From Janibacter anophelis NBRC 107843 (GTDB lineage: Bacteria; Actinomycetota; Actinomycetes; Actinomycetales; Dermatophilaceae), in assembly GCF_001570945.1 (NCBI RefSeq), contig NZ_BCSQ01000032.1, positions 1 through 37,451 of the forward strand: DNA of 37,451 bases. The letters are read 5' to 3'. Positions 28,274 through 36,297 of this stretch are shown in pieces. A program made the translations under genes and the position numbers. A model generated the notes under the pieces. That model saw only the letters and a program-made list of their open reading frames with translations, was not told the DNA's origin and searched no databases. The stretch's first letter is position 1. Each line of letters starts with the position of its first letter.

Positions 28274-29849
28274 CTGTGGAGGCTTCCTCGGTCTGGGCGG
28301 TGGAGCGGTCGGCGGTCGACCGAGCCTCGACCCTACCCGTCCGTCCGGTGCGCAGGCGCCACGCCACGGCGAGGAGCAGCAGGATCGCGCTGCCCCACTC
28401 CACCCACGGCCCGAGCCGGTCGGAGACGGTCAGGCCGGAGCGCAGGACGACCTCGTCGACGGGCTGGGCCGCGGTGAACAGCTCGGTCGTCGGCGTGCTG
28501 GAACCATCGGGGTTGACGAAGCCGGACACCCCGACGGTCGACACGTGCGCGACGCTGCGGCCGTGCTCGATCGCCCGGATGCGCGAGATCGCGTACTGCT
28601 GCGTCGACTCGGCGGTGTAGCCGAAGGTCGCGTTGTTGGTCTGCACGACGAGCAGGCTGGGCTCCCCCTTCGCCTCCGCGTCCCGGACCGCCGAGCGCAT
28701 CAGGCCGTCGTAGGCCACCTCGAAGCAGATCGTCGGGACGGCGGAAAAGGCCCCGTCCTCGCCCTCGACGCGGAAGGCGACGTTGCGGTCCCCCTTCGCG
28801 AAGCCGACGCGCACGAGGTCGACCTTGGAGCTGAAGAGCCGGTAGAACTCGCGGTGCGGCACGTACTCGGCGAAGGGGACGGGGTGCTGCTTGACGTAGC
28901 GCTCGGGCTCTCCTCCCCCGGGCTGGTAGTACATCGAGACGTTGGAGACGGCCGGGGCGGGTTCGTCGAGGATCGCGCCCATGACGAGCGGGGTGTCGAT
29001 GGCGTCGAGCGCGCGCTGGACCTGCTGCCGGGCATCGTCGTTGCGCAGCGGGTCGATGTCGGAGGAGTTCTCCGGCCAGATGACCAGGTCGAGGTCGTCA
29101 TGCTTCGCAGCGAGTGCCTCGGTGCCCGCCACGTGGTTGTCGAGGACCTTGCGGCGCTCGGCGTTGAAGTCCAGTCCGGCCCGCGGCACGTTGCCCTGGA
29201 CGAGGCCGACCTTGGCGGTGGACTCCCCCTGCGTCGGCACCGGGACGGCGAAGGCGCCCCCGACGGCCACCACCGCCAGCCCAGCTGCGACGACGGGCAC
29301 CCGGCGGGTGACGACGAGCAGGATGAGCGGCACCGCGACGAGCGCGACGGCGAGGGTGATGAGCGGCGCCCCACCGATCGCGGCCCATCGGGCGAAGGGG
29401 GTGTCCGCCTGGGAGAAGGCGATGCGCGCCCACGGGAAGCCGCCGTACGGCAGGCTGCCGCGGGCCCACTCCTGCAGGACCCACAGGACCGGGACGAGCA
29501 GGGCCGCGAGCAGGGGCCGACCGGCGCGCAGGAGCGGGCGCTGGAGCGCCGCGAGTACCGCGCCCATGACGGCGACGTAGAGCGACTCGAAGGTCGCCAG
29601 GGCGAACCACGGGAACTTGCCGACGAAGATGCCCGACCAGCTGAGGGTGGGGACGAAGCACGCCAGGCCGGCGACGAGCCCGAGCAGGGCGCCGGTGCGT
29701 GCCGGGACATCCCACATCGCGGTGCCGATGAGCGCGACACCGGGGATGGCCAGGAGCGCGAGGTCGTGGTCGGGGAAGGACAGCCACAGGCACAGCCCGC
29801 CGGCCAGCGCGAGGAGCAGCCGTGCGGGCAGGCGCTCGATCACTCCCAC
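28266..29849 (-). CDS. lnt: Apolipoprotein N-acyltransferase
   Basis: About 527 residues. Hydrophobic helices fill residues 8-215, then a nitrilase-like periplasmic domain carries the catalytic triad: Glu in LVIWPENSSDID, Lys in YVKQHPVPFAEYVP and Cys in PTICFEVAYDGL, followed by a last membrane helix (WGSAILLLLAVAWRL). It adds a third acyl chain to the N-terminal cysteine of lipoproteins. The gene could begin at GTG 29849 or GTG 29843; the latter would make the common GTGA overlap with the Lrp gene stop (29842-29840). It is co-transcribed with the downstream mannose synthase, mirroring the mycobacterial Lnt-Ppm1 partnership. Confidence 0.92.
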   Translation of the reverse strand: MGVIERLPARLLLALAGGLCLWLSFPDHDLALLAIPGVALIGTAMWDVPARTGALLGLVAGLACFVPTLSWSGIFVGKFPWFALATFESLYVAVMGAVLAALQRPLLRAGRPLLAALLVPVLWVLQEWARGSLPYGGFPWARIAFSQADTPFARWAAIGGAPLITLAVALVAVPLILLVVTRRVPVVAAGLAVVAVGGAFAVPVPTQGESTAKVGLVQGNVPRAGLDFNAERRKVLDNHVAGTEALAAKHDDLDLVIWPENSSDIDPLRNDDARQQVQRALDAIDTPLVMGAILDEPAPAVSNVSMYYQPGGGEPERYVKQHPVPFAEYVPHREFYRLFSSKVDLVRVGFAKGDRNVAFRVEGEDGAFSAVPTICFEVAYDGLMRSAVRDAEAKGEPSLLVVQTNNATFGYTAESTQQYAISRIRAIEHGRSVAHVSTVGVSGFVNPDGSSTPTTELFTAAQPVDEVVLRSGLTVSDRLGPWVEWGSAILLLLAVAWRLRTGRTGRVEARSTADRSTAQTEEASTGA

Positions 29850-30262
29850 GGCGTGGACAGGACGATCGTGGTGCGGGTGGAGACGCCGCCGCGGCTGCGG
29901 ATGCGGGCGAGCAGCTCCTCGAGGGCCTGCGGGGTGGCCACGCGCACGCGCAGCAGGTAGTTGGCGTCGCCGGCGACGGAGTAGCAGGCGTCGATCTCCT
30001 CGACGCCCTGCAGCCGGTCCGGCACGTCGTCCGGCGCGCTCGGGTCGAGCGGGGCCACGGAGATGAAGGCGGTCAGCGGGGTCCCCAGGGCCGCAGGGTC
30101 GACGACGGCTGCGTAGCCGGTGATGACCCCGCGCTCCTCGAGGCGACGGACCCGCTGGTGGACGGCGGAGGTCGACAGCCCGATCGCCTTGCCCAGGTCG
30201 GTGTAGCTCATCCGCCCGTCCTCGCGCAGGAGGTCGATGATGCGTCGGTCGGCCGCTTCCAT
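29840..30262 (-). CDS. Lrp/AsnC-family transcriptional regulator
   Basis: About 140 residues. An N-terminal winged HTH (AADRRIIDLLREDGRMSYTDLGKAIGLSTSAVHQRVRRLEERGVITGYAAVVDP) is followed by the RAM/AsnC ligand-binding beta-alpha-beta-beta-alpha-beta domain (TAFISVAPL, GVEEIDACYSVAGDANYLLRVRVATPQALEELL). Such proteins form octamers and sense amino acids or related metabolites. The ATG at 30262 is chosen because TATGGT (minus strand, 30275-30270) ends seven bases before it; ATG 30274 would fall inside that promoter. It overlaps the lnt gene downstream and so heads the lnt-ppm1-fxsA run, though nothing shows that it regulates it. Confidence 0.9.
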   Translation of the reverse strand: MEAADRRIIDLLREDGRMSYTDLGKAIGLSTSAVHQRVRRLEERGVITGYAAVVDPAALGTPLTAFISVAPLDPSAPDDVPDRLQGVEEIDACYSVAGDANYLLRVRVATPQALEELLARIRSRGGVSTRTTIVLSTPWE

Positions 30263-30269
30263 GGGTGAA

Positions 30270-30294
30270 ACCATAGGCGAGTGACCCGTAAGGT
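30270..30294. promoter_or_regulatory. Divergent leaderless promoter pair (Lrp / exonuclease)
   Basis: TATGGT on the minus strand (30275-30270) ends seven bases before the Lrp ATG, and TAAGGT on the plus strand (30289-30294) ends seven bases before the exonuclease ATG at 30302. The starts are only 40 bp apart, so the -35 elements of each lie within the other promoter. Confidence 0.55.
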
Positions 30295-30301
30295 CGGGCC
30301 C

Positions 30302-31246
30302 ATGTCCGACTCGGCGCGTGACCGCCTGCTCCTACTCGACTCCGCCTCGCTGTACTTCCGCGCCTTCTACGGTGTGCCGCCCCGGGCGGCCGTGCCGTCG
30401 GGGCTGCAGACCAATGCGGTCGCCGGATTCCTCGACATGATCGCCACGCTCGTGGGCCGCTACCGCCCCTCGCACCTCGTCGCGTGCTGGGACGACGACT
30501 GGCGCCCGCAGTGGCGCGTCGACGCCATCCCGACGTACAAGGCGCACCGCGTCTCCGAGGACCCCGGTGAGGGCGAGGAGGTCCCCGACGAGCTGTCCCC
30601 GCAGGTGCCGGTCATCGCCGCGGCGCTCGAGGCCGTCGGCATCGCCCGGGTCGGCGCGGCCCACTACGAGGCCGATGACGTCATCGGCACCTACGCCATG
30701 CGATACCGCGGCGTCATGCCCGTCGACGTCGTCACGGGTGACCGCGACCTCTTCCAGCTCGTCGACGACGCCTCCGACACCCGCGTGCTCTACACCGCCC
30801 GCGGTGGGGTGCGCGACCCCGACGTCATCACCCAGTCCTTCCTCGAGGAGAAGTACGGGGTGAGCACCGGCGACGCCTACGTCGACATGGCCGCGCTGCG
30901 CGGTGACACGAGCGACGGCCTGCCCGGGGTCAAGGGCATTGGGGAAAAGACGGCGGCGACCCTCATCCGCGACTTCGGCTCGCTCGCGGGGGTGCGTGAG
31001 GCCCTCGCCGCGGGTGACCCGGCGATCAAGGGGGCCCGCCGCACCCGTCTCGAGGAGGCGAGCGCCTACCTCAACGTCGCGCCGCTCGTGGTGCGTGTCG
31101 CCCACGACGTCCCCGTCGGCGACGGCGACATCCGGTTGCCCTCCGACATCGCCGACCCGGCCGCGATGAGCCGGCTCGCCGTCGAGCACGGGCTCACCTC
31201 CCCCTTCGACCGCATCGCGACGGCCCTGCACTCCGTCGCGCCCTAG
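30302..31246 (+). CDS. 5'-3' exonuclease (Pol I-type FEN domain)
   Basis: A 314-residue stand-alone 5'-nuclease. LLLLDSASLYFRAFYGVP holds the first metal-binding Asp, YEADDVIGTYA and VVTGDRDLFQLVDD the central acidic clusters, and GLPGVKGIGEKTAATLIRDFGSL the helix-three-turn-helix that grips DNA. Length and motifs match the actinobacterial Rv2090-type protein, which resembles the N-terminal nuclease of DNA polymerase I without polymerase. It probably removes flaps or RNA primers. The ATG at 30302 is chosen over GTG 30281 because the -10 box TAAGGT lies between them. It is convergent with helY, a relation also found in mycobacteria. Confidence 0.92.
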   Translation: MSDSARDRLLLLDSASLYFRAFYGVPPRAAVPSGLQTNAVAGFLDMIATLVGRYRPSHLVACWDDDWRPQWRVDAIPTYKAHRVSEDPGEGEEVPDELSPQVPVIAAALEAVGIARVGAAHYEADDVIGTYAMRYRGVMPVDVVTGDRDLFQLVDDASDTRVLYTARGGVRDPDVITQSFLEEKYGVSTGDAYVDMAALRGDTSDGLPGVKGIGEKTAATLIRDFGSLAGVREALAAGDPAIKGARRTRLEEASAYLNVAPLVVRVAHDVPVGDGDIRLPSDIADPAAMSRLAVEHGLTSPFDRIATALHSVAP

Positions 31247-31278
31247 GGCACACTCCGGTCCCTCGACGTCAAGAGGTT

Positions 31279-31298
31279 GCATTTCCCCGGGGAAATGC
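31279..31298. terminator. Perfect 20-bp palindrome between exonuclease and helY
   Basis: GCATTTCCCC is followed directly by GGGGAAATGC. It lies 33 bp after the exonuclease stop and 41 bp after the helY stop, so it can serve as terminator for both convergent genes. A palindrome without a loop is more typical of a protein-binding site than of a terminator, so both readings stay open. Confidence 0.5.
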
Positions 31299-31338
31299 GG
31301 TCTCAGGTGGGTGGTCCGGCCCGGGAGCGAAGGGGGGA

Positions 31339-34140
31339 TCAGTCCAATCGGTCGGCCGCGACGACTCCGCGCATCATCTTGTCCACCGCTGTGCGGGCGA
31401 CGGTGCGCAGGTGCTGCTCGGGCGCGGCGTCGGCGACCTGGTCGAGCAGGTCGACGACCTGCTTGCACCGCCGGACGAAGTCGCCCGCCGTCAGGTCCGA
31501 GCCGGCGAGCACCTCGTCGAGGCGCCGCCCGCTGGCCCAGCGGTGCACCGCCCAGGCGATGCCCCCGTCGGGCTCACCGGTCTGCTGCAGCGCGGCGGCA
31601 CTCTCCATGTCCTCGAGCTCGCTCCATCGACGCACCATGTCCTGCCAGGCGTCGGAGACCCCGTCGGTCGGCATCCGTGGGAAGGGGTCGTGCTCGTCGT
31701 GCCGCGGCTCGTGCACGAGCATCGAGACGACGGCGGCGAGCTCGGCCGGGTCGAGGCGCTTCCACGCGCCGCCCCGCAGGCACTCGGCGGCGAGCAGGTC
31801 CTTTTCGGTGTAGAGCCGGCGCAGCCGGGTGCCGAGCTCGGTGACCGTGTCGCCGTCGTCACCGAGGTAGCCGAGCTGGATGAGCACGCCGCAGATCCGC
31901 TCGAAGGTCTGCGCCACCGAGTTCGTGCGCATCTCCACCTTGCGCTGCAGTGCGGAGTTCTCGCGCTTGAGCTTCCACCAGCGCGCGGCCCAGCGCGCGT
32001 GCTCCTCGCGCTCGGGGCACTGGTGGCACGGGTGGGCCTTCAGCTCGCGGCGCAGCTGCTCGAGGCGCTCGTCCTCCCCCTTCGCACTCGCCGCGGCGTG
32101 CTCGCGCACGCTCGGCGCGTCCTCGTGGGGCGCCTTGGTCCGCAGCGTCACCGCCAGGTCGGCGCGCTGCTTGGGCGACTTGGGGTTGAAGCCCTTGGGC
32201 ACCGCCAGGCGGCCGAAGGGGGTGACCGGACGATCGAGGTCGGCGGCGGTGAGGCGGCGCACCTGCTTGTGCTCGGTGAGCACCGTCGGCGCCGACATCT
32301 CGCCGCGGTAGGAGCGCGGCGGCGCGATGACGAGGGCCAGGCCGGAGCGGCGGCCACCGATGCGGATGATGTCGCCGACCGCCAGCGACTCGAGGGAGAC
32401 GGCGATCTCGGCGCGACGGTTGGCGTTGCGCTTGCGCGAGCCCTCCTTTTCGACATCGGAGATCCGCCGCCGCAGGGCCGCGTACTCGCGGAAGTCACCC
32501 AGGTGGCAGTGCATCGCCTCCGAGTAGGCCTGCAGCGACTCCTGCTGCTCGCGCACCTGTGTGGCCAGGCCGACGACCGCCCGGTCCGCCTGGAACTGCG
32601 CGAAGGAGGTCTCGAGCACCTCCCGTGCGGTCTGCCGACCCACCTGGGCCACGAGGTTGACCGCCATGTTGTACGTCGGCCGGAAGCTGGAGCGAAGGGG
32701 GTAGGTCCGCGTCTGCGCGAGACCGGCGACGGCCATCGGGTCCATCCCCCGGGACCAGACGACGAGCGCGTGGCCCTCGACGTCGATGCCGCGCCGGCCG
32801 GCCCGACCGGTGAGCTGGGTGTACTCGGCCGGGGTGATCTCGACGTGGGACTCGCCGTTGAACTTCACGAGCTTTTCGAGCACGACGGTGCGTGCCGGCA
32901 TGTTGATGCCCAGCGCGAGCGTCTCGGTGGCGAAGACCGCCCGGATGCGCCCCTGCGTGAACAGCTCCTCCACGACCTCGCGGAAGAGCGGCAGCATGCC
33001 AGCGTGGTGCGCGGCGAAGCCGCGGGAGACGCCCTCGACGAACTGGTGGTAGCCCAGCACGTCGAGGTCCTCGCCCTCGAGGACCGCGGTGCGCTCCTCG
33101 ACCGTGCGCCGGTTGCGCTCGCCCTCGCGCTCGGACACCAGGCGCACGTCGTTGGCGAGGAGCTGCCCCACGGCCCCGTCGCACCCCGCCCGGCTGAAGA
33201 TGAAGGTGATCGCCGGCAGCAGCCCGTCGTTGTCGAGCTCACGGATGACCTCGGTGCGCGAGGCCGCCCCGCCGAAGCGCGCTCCCCCACCACGCCCGCC
33301 GGGCCCGTGGCCGCCGCCACGAGGTCCGGGACGTCCGCGGCCACGACGGTCGCGACCACCTCGGCCACCGCCGCCTCGTCCCCCTTCGTCACCGAGGCCG
33401 CGGGTGCGCGCCCGGATCGCCTCGAGCAGGTCGGGATTGACCTTGGCCGGGGACCCGTCGCCGGAGCCGTCGTCGACGAAGAGGTCGTGCACGTCGCGGC
33501 CGACCTGCATGTGCTGCCACAGCGGCACCGGGCGCACCTCGGAGACGATGATCTCGGTGCCGCCGCGCACCTCCGCCAGCCAGGCGCCGAACTCTTCGGC
33601 ATTGCTCACCGTCGCCGACAGCGAGACGACCTGCACCGAGCGCGGCAGGTGGATGATGACCTCCTCCCACACAGCGCCGCGGAAGCGGTCGGCGAGGTAG
33701 TGCACCTCGTCCATGACGACGAAGGCGAGCGTGTCGAGCGTCGTCGACCCCGCGTAGATCATGTTGCGCAGGACCTCGGTCGTCATGACGACGACGGGCG
33801 CCTCGCCGTTGATCGAGGTGTCACCGGTCAGCAGCCCGACCCGGTCGTAGCCGTGGGTGGCCGCGAGTTCGTGGTACTTCTGGTTGCTCAGCGCCTTGAT
33901 CGGCGTGGTGTAGAAGGCCTTCTGCCCGCGGGCCAGGGCGAGGTGGACGGCGAACTCGCCGACGATCGTCTTGCCGGCGCCCGTGGGGGCAGCGACGAGG
34001 ACCCCGTGCCCGGCCTCCACCGCCTCGCACGCGTCGACCTGGAAGGGGTCGAGCTCGAAGTCCTGTGCGGCGGTGAACACGGCCAGCTCACCTGCCCCGC
34101 GTCGACGGGAGGCGGCGTACCGATCGGCGGGCGTGGACAT
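31339..34140 (-). CDS. helY: Ski2/Mtr4-like DEAD/DEAH-box helicase HelY
   Basis: A 933-residue superfamily 2 helicase. Motif I is APTGAGKT (residues 51-58), motif II DEVH (144-147), motif III SAT (175-177), and motif VI QLTGRAGRRGID lies in the second RecA domain. An insertion at about 248-291 is made almost only of Gly and Arg (GGRGGGGRGGRDRRGRGR and more). The second half holds the winged-helix and helical-bundle region of Ski2-like enzymes, with a CHQC segment. Such helicases unwind RNA or DNA with 3'-5' polarity. TAGCGT on the minus strand (34152-34147) ends six bases before ATG 34140, giving it its own leaderless promoter within the pafB-to-helY block. Confidence 0.92.
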   Translation of the reverse strand: MSTPADRYAASRRRGAGELAVFTAAQDFELDPFQVDACEAVEAGHGVLVAAPTGAGKTIVGEFAVHLALARGQKAFYTTPIKALSNQKYHELAATHGYDRVGLLTGDTSINGEAPVVVMTTEVLRNMIYAGSTTLDTLAFVVMDEVHYLADRFRGAVWEEVIIHLPRSVQVVSLSATVSNAEEFGAWLAEVRGGTEIIVSEVRPVPLWQHMQVGRDVHDLFVDDGSGDGSPAKVNPDLLEAIRARTRGLGDEGGRGGGGRGGRDRRGRGRPGPRGGGHGPGGRGGGARFGGAASRTEVIRELDNDGLLPAITFIFSRAGCDGAVGQLLANDVRLVSEREGERNRRTVEERTAVLEGEDLDVLGYHQFVEGVSRGFAAHHAGMLPLFREVVEELFTQGRIRAVFATETLALGINMPARTVVLEKLVKFNGESHVEITPAEYTQLTGRAGRRGIDVEGHALVVWSRGMDPMAVAGLAQTRTYPLRSSFRPTYNMAVNLVAQVGRQTAREVLETSFAQFQADRAVVGLATQVREQQESLQAYSEAMHCHLGDFREYAALRRRISDVEKEGSRKRNANRRAEIAVSLESLAVGDIIRIGGRRSGLALVIAPPRSYRGEMSAPTVLTEHKQVRRLTAADLDRPVTPFGRLAVPKGFNPKSPKQRADLAVTLRTKAPHEDAPSVREHAAASAKGEDERLEQLRRELKAHPCHQCPEREEHARWAARWWKLKRENSALQRKVEMRTNSVAQTFERICGVLIQLGYLGDDGDTVTELGTRLRRLYTEKDLLAAECLRGGAWKRLDPAELAAVVSMLVHEPRHDEHDPFPRMPTDGVSDAWQDMVRRWSELEDMESAAALQQTGEPDGGIAWAVHRWASGRRLDEVLAGSDLTAGDFVRRCKQVVDLLDQVADAAPEQHLRTVARTAVDKMMRGVVAADRLD

Positions 34141-34146
34141 GTGCCC

Positions 34147-34152
34147 ACGCTA
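34147..34152 (-). promoter_or_regulatory. -10 box (TAGCGT) of helY
   Basis: TAGCGT on the minus strand ends six bases before ATG 34140, in the 21-bp gap after the diacylglycerol kinase gene. It is identical to the -10 of the VOC gene at 17952. Confidence 0.45.
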
Positions 34153-34161
34153 TGCCAGAGG

Positions 34162-35067
34162 TCAGCGCAGGATCGACAGCGCGCCCGGCGCGGCCTCCAC
34201 GGTCAGCGGCAGCGGCGCCACGCGCTCGCCGTCGGCGTACGTGACGATGCGCTCGGTCGCGACCCGCACCCGGGCGCCACGCACGATCTCGACCGCGGGG
34301 TGGCTGACGTGCGTGCCCTTGAAGACCTTGGGGAAGACCGACAGGAAGGTGCCCATCGGGATGTCGTGGACGATGACGACGTCGAGCAGACCGTCCTCGA
34401 CGTCGGCGTCCGGGGCGACCTTCATGCCCCCGCCGAAGGCGCGACCGTTGGCGATGCACACGAGCATGGCGTCGACCTCGCGCTCGCGACCGTCGATGGT
34501 CAGGTCGTAGTGGATCGAGCCGAAGACGGGCAGCTCGCGCAGGATGGCCAGGTTGTAGCGCTGCGGTCCCCGGGGCCAGACCATCTGGTTGGCGCGCTCG
34601 TTGACCACGGCGTCGAAGCCGCACGAGAGCACCCCGAGGTAGTCGCGCACGTGCTCGCTGTCATCGGTGAGGACACGACCGACGTCCATGCGACGCGTGC
34701 CGCCGGCGAGGATCCGCTCGACGGATGACTCGACGTCGCGCACCGGCAGACCGAGCTCGCGCGCGTTGTCGTTGCCGGTGCCGACGGCGACGATGCCCAA
34801 CGGCACGTCGGTGCCGGCGCAGAGGTTGGCACCCAGGCCGGCCACGCCATCGCCCCCGGCGACGACGAGGACGTCGATGTCCCCGGTCGCGACCGCGGCG
34901 CGGGCCTTGGCCTCGGCACGGGCGGCGTCCAGCCCGGTCAGGTCGACGACCTCGCGTCCGCCGGCCTCGAGCAGGTCCGCGATGCGCGTCCCGACCGCCT
35001 CGGCACGGTGCTTGCCCGCGGTGGGGTTGACGAGCAGGCCGACGCGGTCGCCGATGGTGCGAGTCAT
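34162..35067 (-). CDS. Diacylglycerol/lipid kinase (DgkB/YegS-like)
   Basis: A 301-residue soluble lipid kinase. VGLLVNPTAGKHRA opens the fold, DVLVVAGGDGVAGLGANLCAGTDVPLGIVAVGTGNDNARELGLP contains the GGDG nucleotide motif and the G-T-G-N-D-x-A motif, and the C-terminal beta-sandwich holds LSCGFDAVVNERANQ and AFGGGMKVAPDADVEDGLLDVVIVHD. It phosphorylates diacylglycerol or a similar lipid at the membrane surface, recycling it into phospholipid synthesis. On the minus strand TAGTCT (35081-35076) ends eight bases before ATG 35067, so it may have its own promoter although tatC ends only 11 bp upstream. Confidence 0.9.
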   Translation of the reverse strand: MTRTIGDRVGLLVNPTAGKHRAEAVGTRIADLLEAGGREVVDLTGLDAARAEAKARAAVATGDIDVLVVAGGDGVAGLGANLCAGTDVPLGIVAVGTGNDNARELGLPVRDVESSVERILAGGTRRMDVGRVLTDDSEHVRDYLGVLSCGFDAVVNERANQMVWPRGPQRYNLAILRELPVFGSIHYDLTIDGREREVDAMLVCIANGRAFGGGMKVAPDADVEDGLLDVVIVHDIPMGTFLSVFPKVFKGTHVSHPAVEIVRGARVRVATERIVTYADGERVAPLPLTVEAAPGALSILR

Positions 35068-35078
35068 GGACCCAGAGA

Positions 35079-35933
35079 CTAGGTCAGCGGTGAGGCCTGG
35101 TCGTCGTCGAGGTGGGACCAGTCAGGTTCGTCACCGGCCTCGACCCGCCGTTTGTCGATGATCAGGCACACGCCCAAGGCGATGAAGTACAGGACGCAGA
35201 GCGGGCCGGCGAGCAGGAACATCGTGAACGGGTCGGGCGTCGGGGTGATGACCGCCGAGGCGATGAAGATCAGCAGGATCGCGACGCGCCAGGACTTCTT
35301 GAGCGTCTTGCCCGAGAGGACACCGATCGCGCACAGGCCCACGAGGAAGACCGGCAGCAGCCACGCCAGGCCGAAGGCGAGGATGAACCGGGTGATGAAG
35401 GTGAAGTAGTCGCTCGCCTGCTGGATGTTGCTCGACTTGCCGTCGTCGGGGGTGAACCCGAAGAGGATGAGCAACGCCTTGGGCAGGGTCTGGTAGGCGA
35501 AGAAGCAGCCGGCGAGGAAGAGCGGCAGCGCGGTGGCGAAGACACCGATCGACAGCCGCTTCTCCCGCTTGGTCAGGCCGGGGAGGATGAAGGCCCAGAT
35601 CTGCCAGACCCAGACGGGGCTGGAGATGATCACGCCGGTGAAGAGCGACAGGCTCAGCTGCGTGGTGAAGGCCGAGGTGGCATTGCCGAAGTTCAGCGTG
35701 ACGACGCTGTCGGGGTTGGACGCCTTGTACTCGTCGAAGGGGTACGTCAGCTGCTTGTAGACGCCGTCGAAGCCCCACGACCCGATCTGCACCGGGTTGT
35801 AGATGATCCACCCGATGATCGCGCCGACGACGATCGCGGCGGCCGCGATCATCAACCGGTTGCGGAACTCGAGCAGGTGCTCCTTGAGCGGCATCCGCCC
35901 CTCGGGGTCCTTGGGCGTGCGTCGTCCGGCCAT
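35079..35933 (-). CDS. tatC: Sec-independent protein translocase subunit TatC
   Basis: A 284-residue protein with six membrane helices. It begins GRMPLKEHLLEFRNRLMIAAAAIVVGAIIGWIIYNPV, the conserved L-x-E-L/F-R-x-R-L start that binds twin-arginine signals, and contains FTGVIISSPVWVWQIWAFILPGLTKREKR, the signature loop with the conserved Pro and Glu. TatC is the receptor of the twin-arginine translocase for folded proteins. The C-terminus is acidic (DEPDWSHLDDDQ). It lies 26 bp after tatA, in the conserved actinobacterial pafB-pafC-tatA-tatC order. Confidence 0.95.
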   Translation of the reverse strand: MAGRRTPKDPEGRMPLKEHLLEFRNRLMIAAAAIVVGAIIGWIIYNPVQIGSWGFDGVYKQLTYPFDEYKASNPDSVVTLNFGNATSAFTTQLSLSLFTGVIISSPVWVWQIWAFILPGLTKREKRLSIGVFATALPLFLAGCFFAYQTLPKALLILFGFTPDDGKSSNIQQASDYFTFITRFILAFGLAWLLPVFLVGLCAIGVLSGKTLKKSWRVAILLIFIASAVITPTPDPFTMFLLAGPLCVLYFIALGVCLIIDKRRVEAGDEPDWSHLDDDQASPLT

Positions 35934-35959
35934 GCGGGAGGAGGCGAAGGGGGTGGTGC

Positions 35960-36229
35960 TCAGGAGAGCGGGCCGGACTGGTTGTCCGTGCGAGGCTTGG
36001 CCTCGTCGGTGGCGTCACCGTCGGAGGTGGCCGTGCTGTCGACCTGGCGAGCCTTCTTGGCCTCCTCGCGCTGGCGGTCCTCTTCCTTCATCTCGTTGAC
36101 CTCGGCCTTGAAGACGCGGGCCGACTTGCCGATGCTGCGTGCGGCGTCCGGCAACTTCTTGAAACCGAAGAGCAGCAGGATCACGAGCAGGATGAGGATG
36201 ATCTCAGTGGGACCGAGGAAGGAGGGCAT
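35960..36229 (-). CDS. tatA: Sec-independent protein translocase subunit TatA
   Basis: An 89-residue protein: one N-terminal membrane helix (GPTEIILILLVILLLFGFKKLPDAARSIGKSARVFKAEVNEM) with the F-G-x-K-K-L-P hinge and amphipathic helix of TatA, and a charged, Thr/Ser-rich tail. TatA polymers form the translocation path with TatC. AAAGGTG on the minus strand precedes ATG 36229, and TAGACT (36267-36262) is a likely -10, giving a leader of about 25 nt, so unlike several neighbours this gene has a normal ribosome-binding site. Confidence 0.93.
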   Translation of the reverse strand: MPSFLGPTEIILILLVILLLFGFKKLPDAARSIGKSARVFKAEVNEMKEEDRQREEAKKARQVDSTATSDGDATDEAKPRTDNQSGPLS

Positions 36230-36261
36230 GATGCACCTTTCACATGGAGACGAGCACGTTC

Positions 36262-36267
36262 AGTCTA
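36262..36267 (-). promoter_or_regulatory. -10 box (TAGACT) of tatA
   Basis: TAGACT on the minus strand lies about 32 bp upstream of the tatA ATG and just after the pafC hairpin, in a position to start a separate tat transcript. Confidence 0.4.
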
Positions 36268-36271
36268 TGCC

Positions 36272-36290
36272 CCCGGCCCTGAGGGCCGGG
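36272..36290. terminator. Terminator-like hairpin after pafC
   Basis: CCCGGCCC (36272-36279) pairs with GGGCCGGG (36283-36290) across the loop TGA, eight base pairs, 8 bp after the pafC stop on the minus strand. It likely ends or attenuates the pafBC transcript ahead of tatA. There is no T-run. Confidence 0.65.
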
Positions 36291-36297
36291 ACCAGCG

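Noticed and set aside
31411-34728. An 1105-codon open frame antisense to helY and the lipid kinase
   Set aside because: It is the high-GC mirror of two clear genes, crosses the gap between them and shows only low-complexity Arg/Gly/Ala/Leu-rich sequence with no recognisable domain.
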